Of a DNA stretch of 64,000 nucleotides, positions 46,941 to 54,620 are shown piece by piece (position 1 is the stretch's first letter; every line of letters begins with the position of its first letter). The stretch spans positions 93,501-157,500 of the forward strand of contig JADKGD010000017.1 of assembly GCA_016717145.1 (NCBI GenBank), in the 5' to 3' direction. The notes under the pieces are model-generated. The model had not been told where the DNA came from and ran no database searches. It worked only from the letters and a program-made list of their open reading frames with translations. The stretch is from Saprospiraceae bacterium (lineage in GTDB: Bacteria > Bacteroidota > Bacteroidia > Chitinophagales > Saprospiraceae). Both the position numbers and the translations under genes were made by a program.

Positions 46941-48032
46941 GTGGAAGTTAAAGGCATTATTCTGGATTTTGAAGATGTGATTATCCAAATCGCAACACCT
47001 TACAGTACAGGGACAGGCTTTTATGTAAAATCCTTTGACGTAATAGTTACTAATGAACATGTAATCAGAGGAAATAAAAGTGTTGTGATTGCAGGTAAAG
47101 GAGTTTCAAAATTTCTCGGATCGGTCGTTTATTTAGATGCGATGTACGATTTGGCATTTATTGAAGCCCCCTTTGAACTCCAAAAGGAAGTAAGTTTGGA
47201 TTTAGAGGCAAAATCTGAAAAAGGAGATAGCGTTATTGCAATAGGACATCCATTTGATTTAAAATATACGGTAACGCAGGGTATTATTTCGAGTTTACAT
47301 CATCATGAAAGAGATATTGATTATATTCAACACGATGCTGCACTCAATCCTGGCAATAGCGGTGGCCCTTTGGTCAATTCGAAAGGAGAAGTCATAGGAG
47401 TGAATACCTTTATCATGAAGGATGGTCATAATATCGGTTTTGCCTTACCTGTAAGCTATCTGATTACTTGTTTGAATGAGTTTAAACAAGGAAACGGTGC
47501 AAAAGGGGTTCGGTGTAATTCATGCAGACAGGTGAGTTTCGAAAACTTGGGTGATAAATCAAAACATTGTCTTATTTGCGGATCAGCGATTCAAGTGATA
47601 TCTCAAATTGAAGATTATGAACCAAGTGGTATTTGCAATACTGTTGAAAACATGATTTCGAGGTTAGGATATAATGTAGCGATAACAAGAAAGGGGCCTA
47701 ATAACTGGACTTTAAAAAAAGGAAGCGCAACGATAAATATTTCTTATTATGACAAAACAGGGCTTTTGGTTGGGGATGTTTTTATGAGTTCTTTGCCCGG
47801 GAACAACATCGATGAGTTGTATGCTTTTTTATTGAAACAGAATTACCTTTTGGAAGGTACTACTTTTTCAGTTAGAGGACAGGATATTATTTTGTCATTA
47901 TTGATATATGACCAATATCTGAACGCTAACACGATGTTTAAGTTATTTGAAAACCTGTTACTTACCGCCGATAAATATGATAATATTTTAACAGATGTTT
48001 ATGGAGCAAAGTGGAAAAAGGAAATAAGCTGA
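46941..48032 (+). CDS. Cytosolic trypsin-like serine protease fused to zinc ribbon and YbjN-like domain
   Basis: 363 residues, GTG start at 46941, 9 bp after the preceding stop. Residues 1-185 are a chymotrypsin-fold protease like DegS/HtrA minus signal peptide: catalytic His40 (VTNEHVI), Asp70 (MYDLAFIE) and Ser140 (NPGNSGGPL). A zinc ribbon follows (Cys192, Cys195, Cys210, Cys213), then ~140 residues of YbjN/chaperone-like sequence (SRLGYNVAITRKGPNNWTLKKGSATINISYY), ending near residue 363. There is no PDZ. The lack of any export signal places it in the cytosol, unusual for this fold, which normally acts in the periplasm. No substrate is known. Confidence 0.82.
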   Translation: MEVKGIILDFEDVIIQIATPYSTGTGFYVKSFDVIVTNEHVIRGNKSVVIAGKGVSKFLGSVVYLDAMYDLAFIEAPFELQKEVSLDLEAKSEKGDSVIAIGHPFDLKYTVTQGIISSLHHHERDIDYIQHDAALNPGNSGGPLVNSKGEVIGVNTFIMKDGHNIGFALPVSYLITCLNEFKQGNGAKGVRCNSCRQVSFENLGDKSKHCLICGSAIQVISQIEDYEPSGICNTVENMISRLGYNVAITRKGPNNWTLKKGSATINISYYDKTGLLVGDVFMSSLPGNNIDELYAFLLKQNYLLEGTTFSVRGQDIILSLLIYDQYLNANTMFKLFENLLLTADKYDNILTDVYGAKWKKEIS

Positions 48033-48164
48033 TATGTTAATTATTTAAGATTTTGATTTTTTTTCTCATTGATCGTAGGTCGGTTTAAATATTATTTCTA
48101 TTTTTAACCTTCCATTCGAATTAGAAATACAGCTTTTTTTAAGCACATTTTAATTAATTATAAT

Positions 48165-49211
48165 ATGAATACTTTAGTATCAAGAGTTAGTGTAATGTTT
48201 TTATTGTTGTCATCTTTTGCCATAAGTGCACAGGATATACACTTTACACAGTTTTATATGTCACCGCTAAATCTTAATCCTGCCATGACAGGTGTGATGA
48301 ATTGTAAAACCAGAATGGTGGCAAATTATCGTAATCAATGGGCTGCTGTATTGGCTGCCAATGCATATAATACCTATTCTGTTTCGTATGATCAGAAAAT
48401 ACCGGTAGGTAGAGAAGATTATTTTGGGATAGGTGGATCTATATGGGGTGATGTTGCCGGCGAGTCCAGATTTGGTACTACACAAGGTAGAATATCTTTG
48501 TCTTATAGCAAAAAAATGGCTGGGTATAGAAAAAAAGCCAGTTACCTGGTGATTGGTGCAGATGCAGCTTTGTCTAACAGAAGCATCAGCAATTCTGATT
48601 TAAGATGGCCTAGCCAAATCACAGGAAAAGGATTTGATCCGACATTAGGAAATGGAGAAACCCAGTTTAATGATTTTGCCTTTATTTACCCTGATATTTC
48701 TGCAGGTTTATTATGGTTTAGTATTATTGATAAAAACACAAACTGGTATGTTGGTGCAGCAATACACCACCTTAACAGACCAAATGTTTCTTTTCTTGGT
48801 TCAACAGTAAATCTATATAGCAGATATACTGTGCATGCAGGATTACAGTTTGAGCTCGAAAGAAAGATATCTCTTTTACCTTTTGCCGTATATATGGCTC
48901 AAGGACCACACAGATCACTTAATGCAGGTGCTAACTTTAGATTTGCCATGGGGCCTTCTAAAACTTCCAATCAATCATGGGAAGCAGGTGCCTGGTACAG
49001 AATAGGAAATAAAGTTCCTTCAGGTTTGCACTCTGATGCGGTTATTTTGTCTACCAGATTTAATTACGAAGAATTCGGAATTGGGTTTAGTTATGACATC
49101 AACGTTTCTGGATTGAGAGCAGCATCACCAGCCAATGGGGCGTTTGAGTTTTCTTTGATCTACAATATTTGTGGCCCGGAAAGTCGCGGTGTGTATTGTC
49201 CGAGATTCTAA
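48165..49211 (+). CDS. PorP/SprF family T9SS-associated outer-membrane protein
   Basis: 348 residues, ATG at 48165, signal peptide ending FAISAQ. It begins with the family hallmark (DIHFTQFYMSPLNLNPAMTGV) and continues as a beta-barrel (WAAVLAANAYNTYSVSYDQKI, GVYCPRF end). SprF is needed to export the SprB adhesin and PorP takes part in T9SS, but Bacteroidota carry many paralogues, each usually beside the giant adhesin it serves. Here no adhesin is adjacent; the nearest T9SS type B genes are more than 30 kb away. Confidence 0.92.
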   Translation: MNTLVSRVSVMFLLLSSFAISAQDIHFTQFYMSPLNLNPAMTGVMNCKTRMVANYRNQWAAVLAANAYNTYSVSYDQKIPVGREDYFGIGGSIWGDVAGESRFGTTQGRISLSYSKKMAGYRKKASYLVIGADAALSNRSISNSDLRWPSQITGKGFDPTLGNGETQFNDFAFIYPDISAGLLWFSIIDKNTNWYVGAAIHHLNRPNVSFLGSTVNLYSRYTVHAGLQFELERKISLLPFAVYMAQGPHRSLNAGANFRFAMGPSKTSNQSWEAGAWYRIGNKVPSGLHSDAVILSTRFNYEEFGIGFSYDINVSGLRAASPANGAFEFSLIYNICGPESRGVYCPRF

Positions 49212-49338
49212 CTTTTTTCTTAAGCCGATATCTCTGCTTTATATAAGACGGATTGGAGCGTTCCATAAAATTCATATCATAGTTATTTTTAAAAAAAGAG
49301 ATGTTTCCCCAAAACATCCTCAATAAAAAAACAAAATT

Positions 49339-49761
49339 ATGTTTGGTAGTAAGAATGATAAGCAGACTGCATCAAATGGAGTTCAGGTTTCAACCAATGT
49401 CAGTAACAGTATTGTTGAAGGAACAAGTATTGACGGTAATATCGTTGCATCTAATGATATAAGAATTGATGGATCATTAACAGGTAAGTTGGATTGTAAA
49501 GGTCGTGTCATAATTGGTCAGCAAGGTAAAGTGGAAGGAGACATCACTTGCTATAATGCCATAATCGAGGGTACATTTACAGGTAATCTGTCAGTCAAAG
49601 AATTACTGAGTGTTAAAGAAACCGCTGTTATCAATGGTGATATTGTAACCGATAAATTGTTGGTACAAACCGGAGCCATTTTTAATGTATCTTGTAGTAT
49701 GGGCGGCCAAAAGCTTAAAGCCCTGGTTCAGAAAGAACATATTAATAAAGTTAGTGGTTAA
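49339..49761 (+). CDS. Bactofilin (polymer-forming cytoskeletal protein)
   Basis: 140 residues, ATG at 49339. Central beta-helix of bactofilins: NSIVEGTSIDGNIVASNDIRIDGSLTGKLDCKGRVIIGQ followed by KVEGDITCYNAIIEGTFTGNLSV, with Gly and short hydrophobic beta strands repeating every ~18 residues, and disordered tails. Bactofilins polymerise without nucleotide and shape the envelope or position wall enzymes. It heads a short run: bactofilin, AtpZ, AtpI-like. Confidence 0.92.
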   Translation: MFGSKNDKQTASNGVQVSTNVSNSIVEGTSIDGNIVASNDIRIDGSLTGKLDCKGRVIIGQQGKVEGDITCYNAIIEGTFTGNLSVKELLSVKETAVINGDIVTDKLLVQTGAIFNVSCSMGGQKLKALVQKEHINKVSG

Positions 49762-49778
49762 AAAGCAACATATACGAT

Positions 49779-50003
49779 ATGATTGGTAAAAAGAATGAGG
49801 AATCACCAAAAACTAATGCATATCTAAAATATTCAGGCTTAGCTTTTCAGATGGCATTTGTAGTCCTTGCGGCCATTTTTTTAGGAAAAAAATTAGATAT
49901 CTATTTGGGCTTTCAAAAACCTTTTAGTACTATTTTTTTAGTACTTCTTTTTTTTAGTCTGTTTATGTATAAGTTATACAAAGAGCTTAACAACCAAAAA
50001 TGA
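49779..50003 (+). CDS. atpZ: AtpZ/AtpI family small membrane protein
   Basis: 74 residues, ATG at 49779, with two membrane helices (GLAFQMAFVVLAAIFLGKKL and FSTIFLVLLFFSLFMYKLY) and basic ends, the AtpZ pattern. AtpZ and AtpI help assemble the F1Fo c-ring or act in Mg2+ and Ca2+ uptake, and normally start an atp operon. Its end overlaps the next gene by 4 bp (ATGA). Confidence 0.82.
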   Translation: MIGKKNEESPKTNAYLKYSGLAFQMAFVVLAAIFLGKKLDIYLGFQKPFSTIFLVLLFFSLFMYKLYKELNNQK

Positions 50004-50386
50004 ATAATTTTTTATTGTTTATAAAAAAATTGGGGGTTCTCTTACTGCTTTTGGCGCCTGTCTTAGTTTTTGTCCATAGCTTTGAAAGTCAAAAAAACAC
50101 GGTCGACCTTAGTCTGATAAGTATATGTATTTTTACCATTTTAAGCATACTATTATTTTTAATGCTTCATCGCAGTGTAAAAAGCCCTAATCGCCAGCTT
50201 TTTATATCATACACTATGTTAAATACACTTGTAAGGATGGTATTGTCAATAACGTTATTGGTGACCTACAAAAAAGTGAGCCATCCATCGGATGCATCAT
50301 TTATTATTCCATTTTTGGTCATTTATGTTATATTTACTATCTTTGAAACTAAGTTTATGTTACAAATAGCAAATCAAAAACCATAA
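50000..50386 (+). CDS. Four-helix membrane protein, AtpI-like position
   Basis: 128 residues, ATG at 50000 within the upstream stop (ATGA overlap). About four hydrophobic helices (~8-27, 37-57, 69-90, 100-120) separated by short charged loops. In Bacteroidota a protein of this size and topology usually sits between AtpZ and ATP synthase subunit a (atpB), which supports an AtpI-type role. No residue pattern secures a family by eye. Here the ATP synthase genes do not follow. Confidence 0.6.
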   Translation: MNNFLLFIKKLGVLLLLLAPVLVFVHSFESQKNTVDLSLISICIFTILSILLFLMLHRSVKSPNRQLFISYTMLNTLVRMVLSITLLVTYKKVSHPSDASFIIPFLVIYVIFTIFETKFMLQIANQKP

Positions 50387-50393
50387 GTAACTT

Positions 50394-50882
50394 ATGCAAA
50401 TTTCTCAGACTAAATTTGATGTGATTGGTCATTCTGTATTTACTGAGGAAGACTTAATGACAAGAGACTTTCGTATATTGCAAAGAGAAGGAAATTCAAT
50501 AAAATTGTTATTGGACAATAAGGCATATACTGCCTTATTGAAGCATATTGATCTTAAGGAAAAGGTGTGTGTTATAAATATTTCCGGCTTTGATTTCACT
50601 ATTAAAATTAATGAACCTTTAGATCAATTGGTTCATGAACTAGGTTTTTTGAAGACCATAAAAACATCTGTAAAAGAAATAAAATCTCCGATGCCCGGTC
50701 TGGTTGTACAAGTATTTGTTGTGGTTGGTCAGGAAGTAAGTGACGGAGAAAAATTATTAAGTCTCGAAGCTATGAAAATGGAAAATATTCTAAAATCACC
50801 TGGTATCGGTATCATCAAAGCCATCAATGTGCATAAAGGTAATTCAGTAGAAAAGAATCAGATTTTGATAGAATTTGAATAA
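50394..50882 (+). CDS. Biotin/lipoyl-attachment protein (acyl-CoA carboxylase biotin carrier)
   Basis: 162 residues, ATG at 50394, 7 bp past the previous stop. C-terminal biotinyl domain (~95-162) with IKSPMPGLVVQVFV at the start and the biotin Lys128 in LEAMKMENIL. The N-terminal ~90 residues are the linker and assembly portion of the type carried by single-chain biotin carriers of acyl-CoA carboxylases (propionyl- or methylcrotonyl-type) in Bacteroidota. The carboxylase itself is not in the window. Confidence 0.85.
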   Translation: MQISQTKFDVIGHSVFTEEDLMTRDFRILQREGNSIKLLLDNKAYTALLKHIDLKEKVCVINISGFDFTIKINEPLDQLVHELGFLKTIKTSVKEIKSPMPGLVVQVFVVVGQEVSDGEKLLSLEAMKMENILKSPGIGIIKAINVHKGNSVEKNQILIEFE

Positions 50883-50888
50883 TGTAAA

Positions 50889-51155
50889 CTATCTTTTAAC
50901 CGTCATTTTTTTTCCAAAATGTTGCACCCAATATTTATCAACTTTTGCCACGGCCATTTCATCAACCCTCGGATTCATTAGCATGGTACAGTGTGAATAA
51001 CTTTTTAACCAATCTCCGAGTACTTCCTCAAACGATTTCTGGCCTTCACCAAGATTTTCACCAGCTACCATCCAGTTATAACCGGATTTTTCCATCCTTG
51101 CTCCTATGTCCAAACCATCCTTAGAAAAATGAGCAAAAAAATTATATTCTTTCAT
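50889..51155 (-). CDS. CAP/SCP-family secreted protein, C-terminal fragment
   Basis: 88 residues that hold the core of a CAP (SCP/PR1) domain: MKEYNFFAHFSKDGLD, MVAGENLGEG, YSHCTMLMNPRVDEMAVAKVDKYWVQHFGK. Together with the frame upstream, it forms one gene; the next piece ends in the same place. Adding one T to a run of three (A on + at 51170-51172) gives SAFSHASEMKEYNFF, the expected consensus. Complete length after repair is 158 residues. Confidence 0.85.
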   Translation of the reverse strand: MKEYNFFAHFSKDGLDIGARMEKSGYNWMVAGENLGEGQKSFEEVLGDWLKSYSHCTMLMNPRVDEMAVAKVDKYWVQHFGKKMTVKR

Positions 51156-51364
51156 TTCACTGGCGTGAGAAAGGCACTCCTATATAATGTTTCATCCCAA
51201 ACTACCTTTTGAGCAGGGGCCATATATCTCCTTCCACAATAACATCCGTTTTGGCGTATTTTATTCACTGCTTCTACCATTTTGTATTGATCGGTCGCAT
51301 CCGGATGGACAGACATCCAACCAGAGAAAGTAAAAAAACCAATAAATAAAAAAATCGACTTCAT
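51152..51364 (-). CDS. CAP/SCP-family secreted protein, N-terminal fragment
   Basis: 70 residues from ATG at 51362-51364. Signal peptide (MKSIFLFIGFFTFSGWMS) and the first CAP helix (MVEAVNKIRQNGCYCGRRY, WDETLYRSA), with a Cys pair in NGCYCGRR. Then the frame is lost and the last residues (FLTPVK) do not belong. The repaired protein is a short extracytoplasmic CAP protein of the kind widespread in bacteria, with unknown substrate. Confidence 0.82.
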   Translation of the reverse strand: MKSIFLFIGFFTFSGWMSVHPDATDQYKMVEAVNKIRQNGCYCGRRYMAPAQKVVWDETLYRSAFLTPVK

Positions 51365-51471
51365 TTTTAATAGACACTACATATCAATAACACAAAACTA
51401 ACGAATTTTAGATTATTCTGTTTTGTATGGGCTCCCAAAAATAATATTTTAACTAAACTTTATATTAAAAA

Positions 51472-52368
51472 CTATAAAAAGGCCGCACCAAATACGCCGG
51501 CACTATCTCCAAGTCGAGGCTTAAAAAACATAGTATCCAATCGGTTATTAAAAACATAGTCTTTCACTTTTTCTACCCCTATGTGATAAAGTTCATCTAT
51601 GTTGCCAACACCTCCACCAATGACAATCGCATCGGGGTCTACTATGTTGATGACTACTGCCATGGCTTTTCCAAAATACTCAAACAATCTGCTCATGGTA
51701 GTTTGTGCATATACATCGTTTCCCGCACGGTAAGCTTCAACAATGTTTATCATACTAAGGGCTTTCCCGCTGATTTTAAGGTAATATTTTTCAAGGGCGG
51801 GGCCTGATAAAATGTTTTCAACACATCCTTTTTGACCGCAATAACATAATGTATCTTCTCCCAAAAAATTATGACCCCATTCGCCCGCTATACCTTGCCT
51901 TCCTGCTATAACCCGTCCATCCACGACCAATCCGCCACCAACTCCAGTGCCCATAATTACGCCAAAAACTACATTCGCGTCAGGCATCTCTTCTTTTATA
52001 ACGCCCATTTTCGTTTCTGCAATTGCAAAACAATTTGCATCATTGCTTAGTTTGAAGGCTAAACCTGTAGCATCTTCTATATCTGCTTTTAAATTGCGAC
52101 CATTGAGTGATGTTGTGTTACAATTTTTCATAACATGCAATATTGGATCCAGAGTTCCAGGGGTACACATTCCTATTCTTGAAGGTTTCTGTACGCTGTC
52201 TGTCTCCAATTTATGTATCAATAACTGAATTTGATCCAGAATATGGTCGTACCCCAAATGGCTTTCTGTAGGAACACGCAGTCTGGATATTACCTCATTA
52301 TTATGTGTGTTTATAACTATACCTTCCATTTTAGTACCTCCCATGTCAATACCCCAAAGCGTTTCCAT
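51472..52368 (-). CDS. ROK-family sugar kinase
   Basis: 298 residues, ATG at 52366-52368. ATP-binding N terminus WGIDMGGTKMEGIVI, substrate-binding ESHLGYD and NDANCFAIAE, glycine-rich GVIMGTGVGGGLVVDG, and the ROK zinc motif GHNFL followed by CYCGQKGCVENILSG (His, Cys, Cys, Cys). ROK kinases phosphorylate glucose, N-acetylglucosamine, N-acetylmannosamine or fructose in the cytosol; the specificity is not readable from sequence. It stands alone; the neighbours are a CAP protein and a small acidic protein. Confidence 0.9.
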   Translation of the reverse strand: METLWGIDMGGTKMEGIVINTHNNEVISRLRVPTESHLGYDHILDQIQLLIHKLETDSVQKPSRIGMCTPGTLDPILHVMKNCNTTSLNGRNLKADIEDATGLAFKLSNDANCFAIAETKMGVIKEEMPDANVVFGVIMGTGVGGGLVVDGRVIAGRQGIAGEWGHNFLGEDTLCYCGQKGCVENILSGPALEKYYLKISGKALSMINIVEAYRAGNDVYAQTTMSRLFEYFGKAMAVVINIVDPDAIVIGGGVGNIDELYHIGVEKVKDYVFNNRLDTMFFKPRLGDSAGVFGAAFL

Positions 52369-52491
52369 TTGTTATTTTTTGGTTGAAAATTTGATGTAAT
52401 TTATGATTAAATTTGATAAAGTTGGTATAAAATCAAATATTGTGTTCAATATCTCCTTACCTTGCGCCTTCATAAGTTAAATCATGATATA

Positions 52492-52974
52492 ATGAAAAAA
52501 CAGATTAAAGAAATTATACTTGGCTCAGGATTGGGAGAGTTGAAGTTTGGAATGACAAGGGAGGAAGTCAAGAAGTTAGTAGGTAAGCCGGATGAAGTGG
52601 AGAATTTACCTGGATTTGATGAAGAAGTCAATGATGAGTTGGAGTCATGGCATTATGAAGAAAGTGAGTTTTCACTTGTTTTTGATGCAGATTATGATTG
52701 GAAATTGGTATCCATTGCTATTAGTGATCCATTTTTTACATTAAATGGTCATTCTGTGATTGGGATGGAAAGAGATGAAGTCATGTCATTATTTGATAAG
52801 ATGGGTATTGAGATTTCAAATGAAGAAGATCTTTCAGATGACGAAAACCCTGATTTAGAATTGGTTGAATCAGAAGAACTGGGCCTTATGGTTTGGTTTA
52901 GTGATGGGGAAGCTATTGAAATGCAAATCCTGCCCGATGTAGAAGAAGATGGGGAAACCATCAAATGGCCGTAA
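52492..52974 (+). CDS. Small acidic protein of unknown function
   Basis: 160 residues from the ATG at 52492 (a TTG at 52462 would add ten). Very rich in Asp and Glu, with no Cys and no signal peptide. The first ~110 residues (LGELKFGMTREEVKKLVGKPDEV, SWHYEESEFSLVFDADYDWKLVSIAI) resemble the SmpA/BamE-like or immunity-protein pattern (F-G-M-T-x-x-E-V), which is a fold hint only. I assign no function. Confidence 0.6.
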   Translation: MKKQIKEIILGSGLGELKFGMTREEVKKLVGKPDEVENLPGFDEEVNDELESWHYEESEFSLVFDADYDWKLVSIAISDPFFTLNGHSVIGMERDEVMSLFDKMGIEISNEEDLSDDENPDLELVESEELGLMVWFSDGEAIEMQILPDVEEDGETIKWP

Positions 52975-53069
52975 CTCTTAAAAAAGTATTTTTTTCAATA
53001 CTAAAGGTAAATGGCAGTAACAGATTAGGTTCTGTGATGCTTTTTTTTTGTAATAATTTAAGGGGAATA

Positions 53070-53315
53070 CTAATTTATAGTATCTTTTGGTTTAGGATTT
53101 GGTCCCCGTTTGTAAATAACAAGACCATTCAGAAAATTTCGTAATATCTGGTCCCCGGCTTCCACATAATTTGGGTGATCATCTTTACGAAATAAATCAT
53201 TCAAAGCACCTTTGGTTATTTTAAAATCAACCAGAGATAAAATTTCAAGAATATCTTCGTCCTTTAATTGAAGGGCAACACGAAGTTTTTTTAGAATATC
53301 ATTGTTTGATAACAT
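53070..53315 (-). CDS. DUF1456 protein, half length
   Basis: 81 residues, ATG at 53313-53315, overlapping the coaX stop. The sequence LSNNDILKKLRVALQLKDEDILEIL with ITKGALNDLFRKDDHPNYVEAGDQILRNFLNGLVI is one DUF1456 (YehS) repeat. Characterised lengths have two such repeats (~150 residues), whereas this one has a single copy. No frameshift is seen downstream, so it is genuinely short. Function unknown; cotranscribed with coaX. Confidence 0.8.
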   Translation of the reverse strand: MLSNNDILKKLRVALQLKDEDILEILSLVDFKITKGALNDLFRKDDHPNYVEAGDQILRNFLNGLVIYKRGPNPKPKDTIN

Positions 53316-54094
53316 TATTTAATTTTATTTGCATATTCGTACAATAACTTCATACCATCCAGGGTCAATAATTTATGCACAAAGTCAAAATTCTTTTTTT
53401 CCAGTGGCTTAAGGATTGAAGATAAGCCACCAGTGGCAATCACCTTATAACCACCATCATTTATTTCCGCTTTTATCTGTGTTAATATATGACTTACCAG
53501 GCCTATGTAACCCCATGTAACACCAGCCTGAATAGCTGAAACAGTATCATGGCCTATGACTGAATCAGGTAACACAAGAGGTACTACAGGTAATTGTGCG
53601 GTATGATTCGAAAGTGATTGAACAGCAGTTTGCAGGCCTGGAGCGATGGTGACGCCTTTTATCCCTTCATTTTTACTCACTGTAGTAAATGTAAGTGCGG
53701 TGCCAAAATCGACAATGATACATTTTTCTGAAAACAAGTGAATGGCAGCATAGGCGTTAGATACAATGTCTGAACCTATCTCATATCTGTGGGGTATGAA
53801 CATATCAAGATTTTTGAACAGATCAGGATTTAATACCATTGCTGTATGTCCTGTCACCTGGAAAAATGCTTCTTTTATAACATGGTTGAGATCAGGAACA
53901 ACGCTGCTGATGACACAATTGTCCACTTCAGAATGATGAATGCCCCATTCCAGGAGGAGATTTCTAAGTGCCTGCTCATAGTAAAATTCTGATTGATTTT
54001 CTTTGGTTTCAGACCTAAAAGTATGTGTCCAGCTACCTTCATTGTTTAGTGCAATCACTATATTTGAGTTTCCGATGTCGACGGCGAGTATCAT
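53315..54094 (-). CDS. coaX: Type III pantothenate kinase
   Basis: 259 residues from the ATG at 54092-54094 (a GTG two codons earlier is possible). ASKHA-type phosphate-binding N terminus MILAVDIGNSNI, GIKGVTIAPGLQTAV with the substrate-binding segment, DFGTALTFT, and IATGGLSSILKPL. It phosphorylates pantothenate with ATP, the first step of CoA synthesis, without feedback by CoA. The sequence directly upstream is probably the stop of the preceding gene if one T run is corrected. Confidence 0.93.
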   Translation of the reverse strand: MILAVDIGNSNIVIALNNEGSWTHTFRSETKENQSEFYYEQALRNLLLEWGIHHSEVDNCVISSVVPDLNHVIKEAFFQVTGHTAMVLNPDLFKNLDMFIPHRYEIGSDIVSNAYAAIHLFSEKCIIVDFGTALTFTTVSKNEGIKGVTIAPGLQTAVQSLSNHTAQLPVVPLVLPDSVIGHDTVSAIQAGVTWGYIGLVSHILTQIKAEINDGGYKVIATGGLSSILKPLEKKNFDFVHKLLTLDGMKLLYEYANKIK

Positions 54095-54599
54095 CTTCAC
54101 TGCTGCATTTTTTTGCTTTTAATTTTCCAGCTTCAGTCATTGCAAAAGACCTGGACATGTTTTTTATATAGGCCACTTTTCGAAATCTTAGTGTTGTCCA
54201 ATCTTCATCTATGGCCACCATCCGAACGCCTTCCAACCCTAGTTCACCAATTTTTTCCCATCCATTATCCCTGTTGAAATTACATGTAAAATTTTTGGAA
54301 CTTTTTTTGGGGAAGGCATACCATATTATAGCATCACCATTTGATCTATCAACGATGGCCTTGGCAGTTGAATTAATTTCTGTCTGGTTAAGCACAAAAT
54401 TCAGTATAAAATTAATAGAAGTCGTTTCAGGGAGATGTGTTCCAATCATACAGAATTTAGACATTTCCTGCATCTCATTACTGAAAGAAATGGGAGCATT
54501 TAGTATAATTATTTCCTGATGATTCTTATAATTTAATTTTTTGAACAATTCAGTCATAACTGCAAATTTGAGATTTCCGAATGCTACAAATGTAAGCAT
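54039..54599 (-). CDS. Conserved protein of unknown function, upstream of coaX
   Basis: As read, 186 residues from the ATG at 54597-54599 (or 172 from the better-placed ATG at 54557, MTELFKKLNYK). No signal peptide. Segments ELFKKLNYKNHQEIIILNAP and IIWYAFPKKSSK plus an MVAIDEDWTTLRFRKV close look like a family known from Bacteroidota but unnamed. The last ~20 residues (Arg- and Asp-rich) run 56 bp into coaX and look unnatural: adding one T to the run of seven at 54108-54114 (A in the gene) would end it as KAKKMQQ with TGA at 54097-54099, two bases before coaX. Confidence 0.7.
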   Translation of the reverse strand: MLTFVAFGNLKFAVMTELFKKLNYKNHQEIIILNAPISFSNEMQEMSKFCMIGTHLPETTSINFILNFVLNQTEINSTAKAIVDRSNGDAIIWYAFPKKSSKNFTCNFNRDNGWEKIGELGLEGVRMVAIDEDWTTLRFRKVAYIKNMSRSFAMTEAGKLKAKKCSSEDDTRRRHRKLKYSDCTKQ

Positions 54600-54620
54600 T
54601 TTGATGGTGAAAACTAAACT

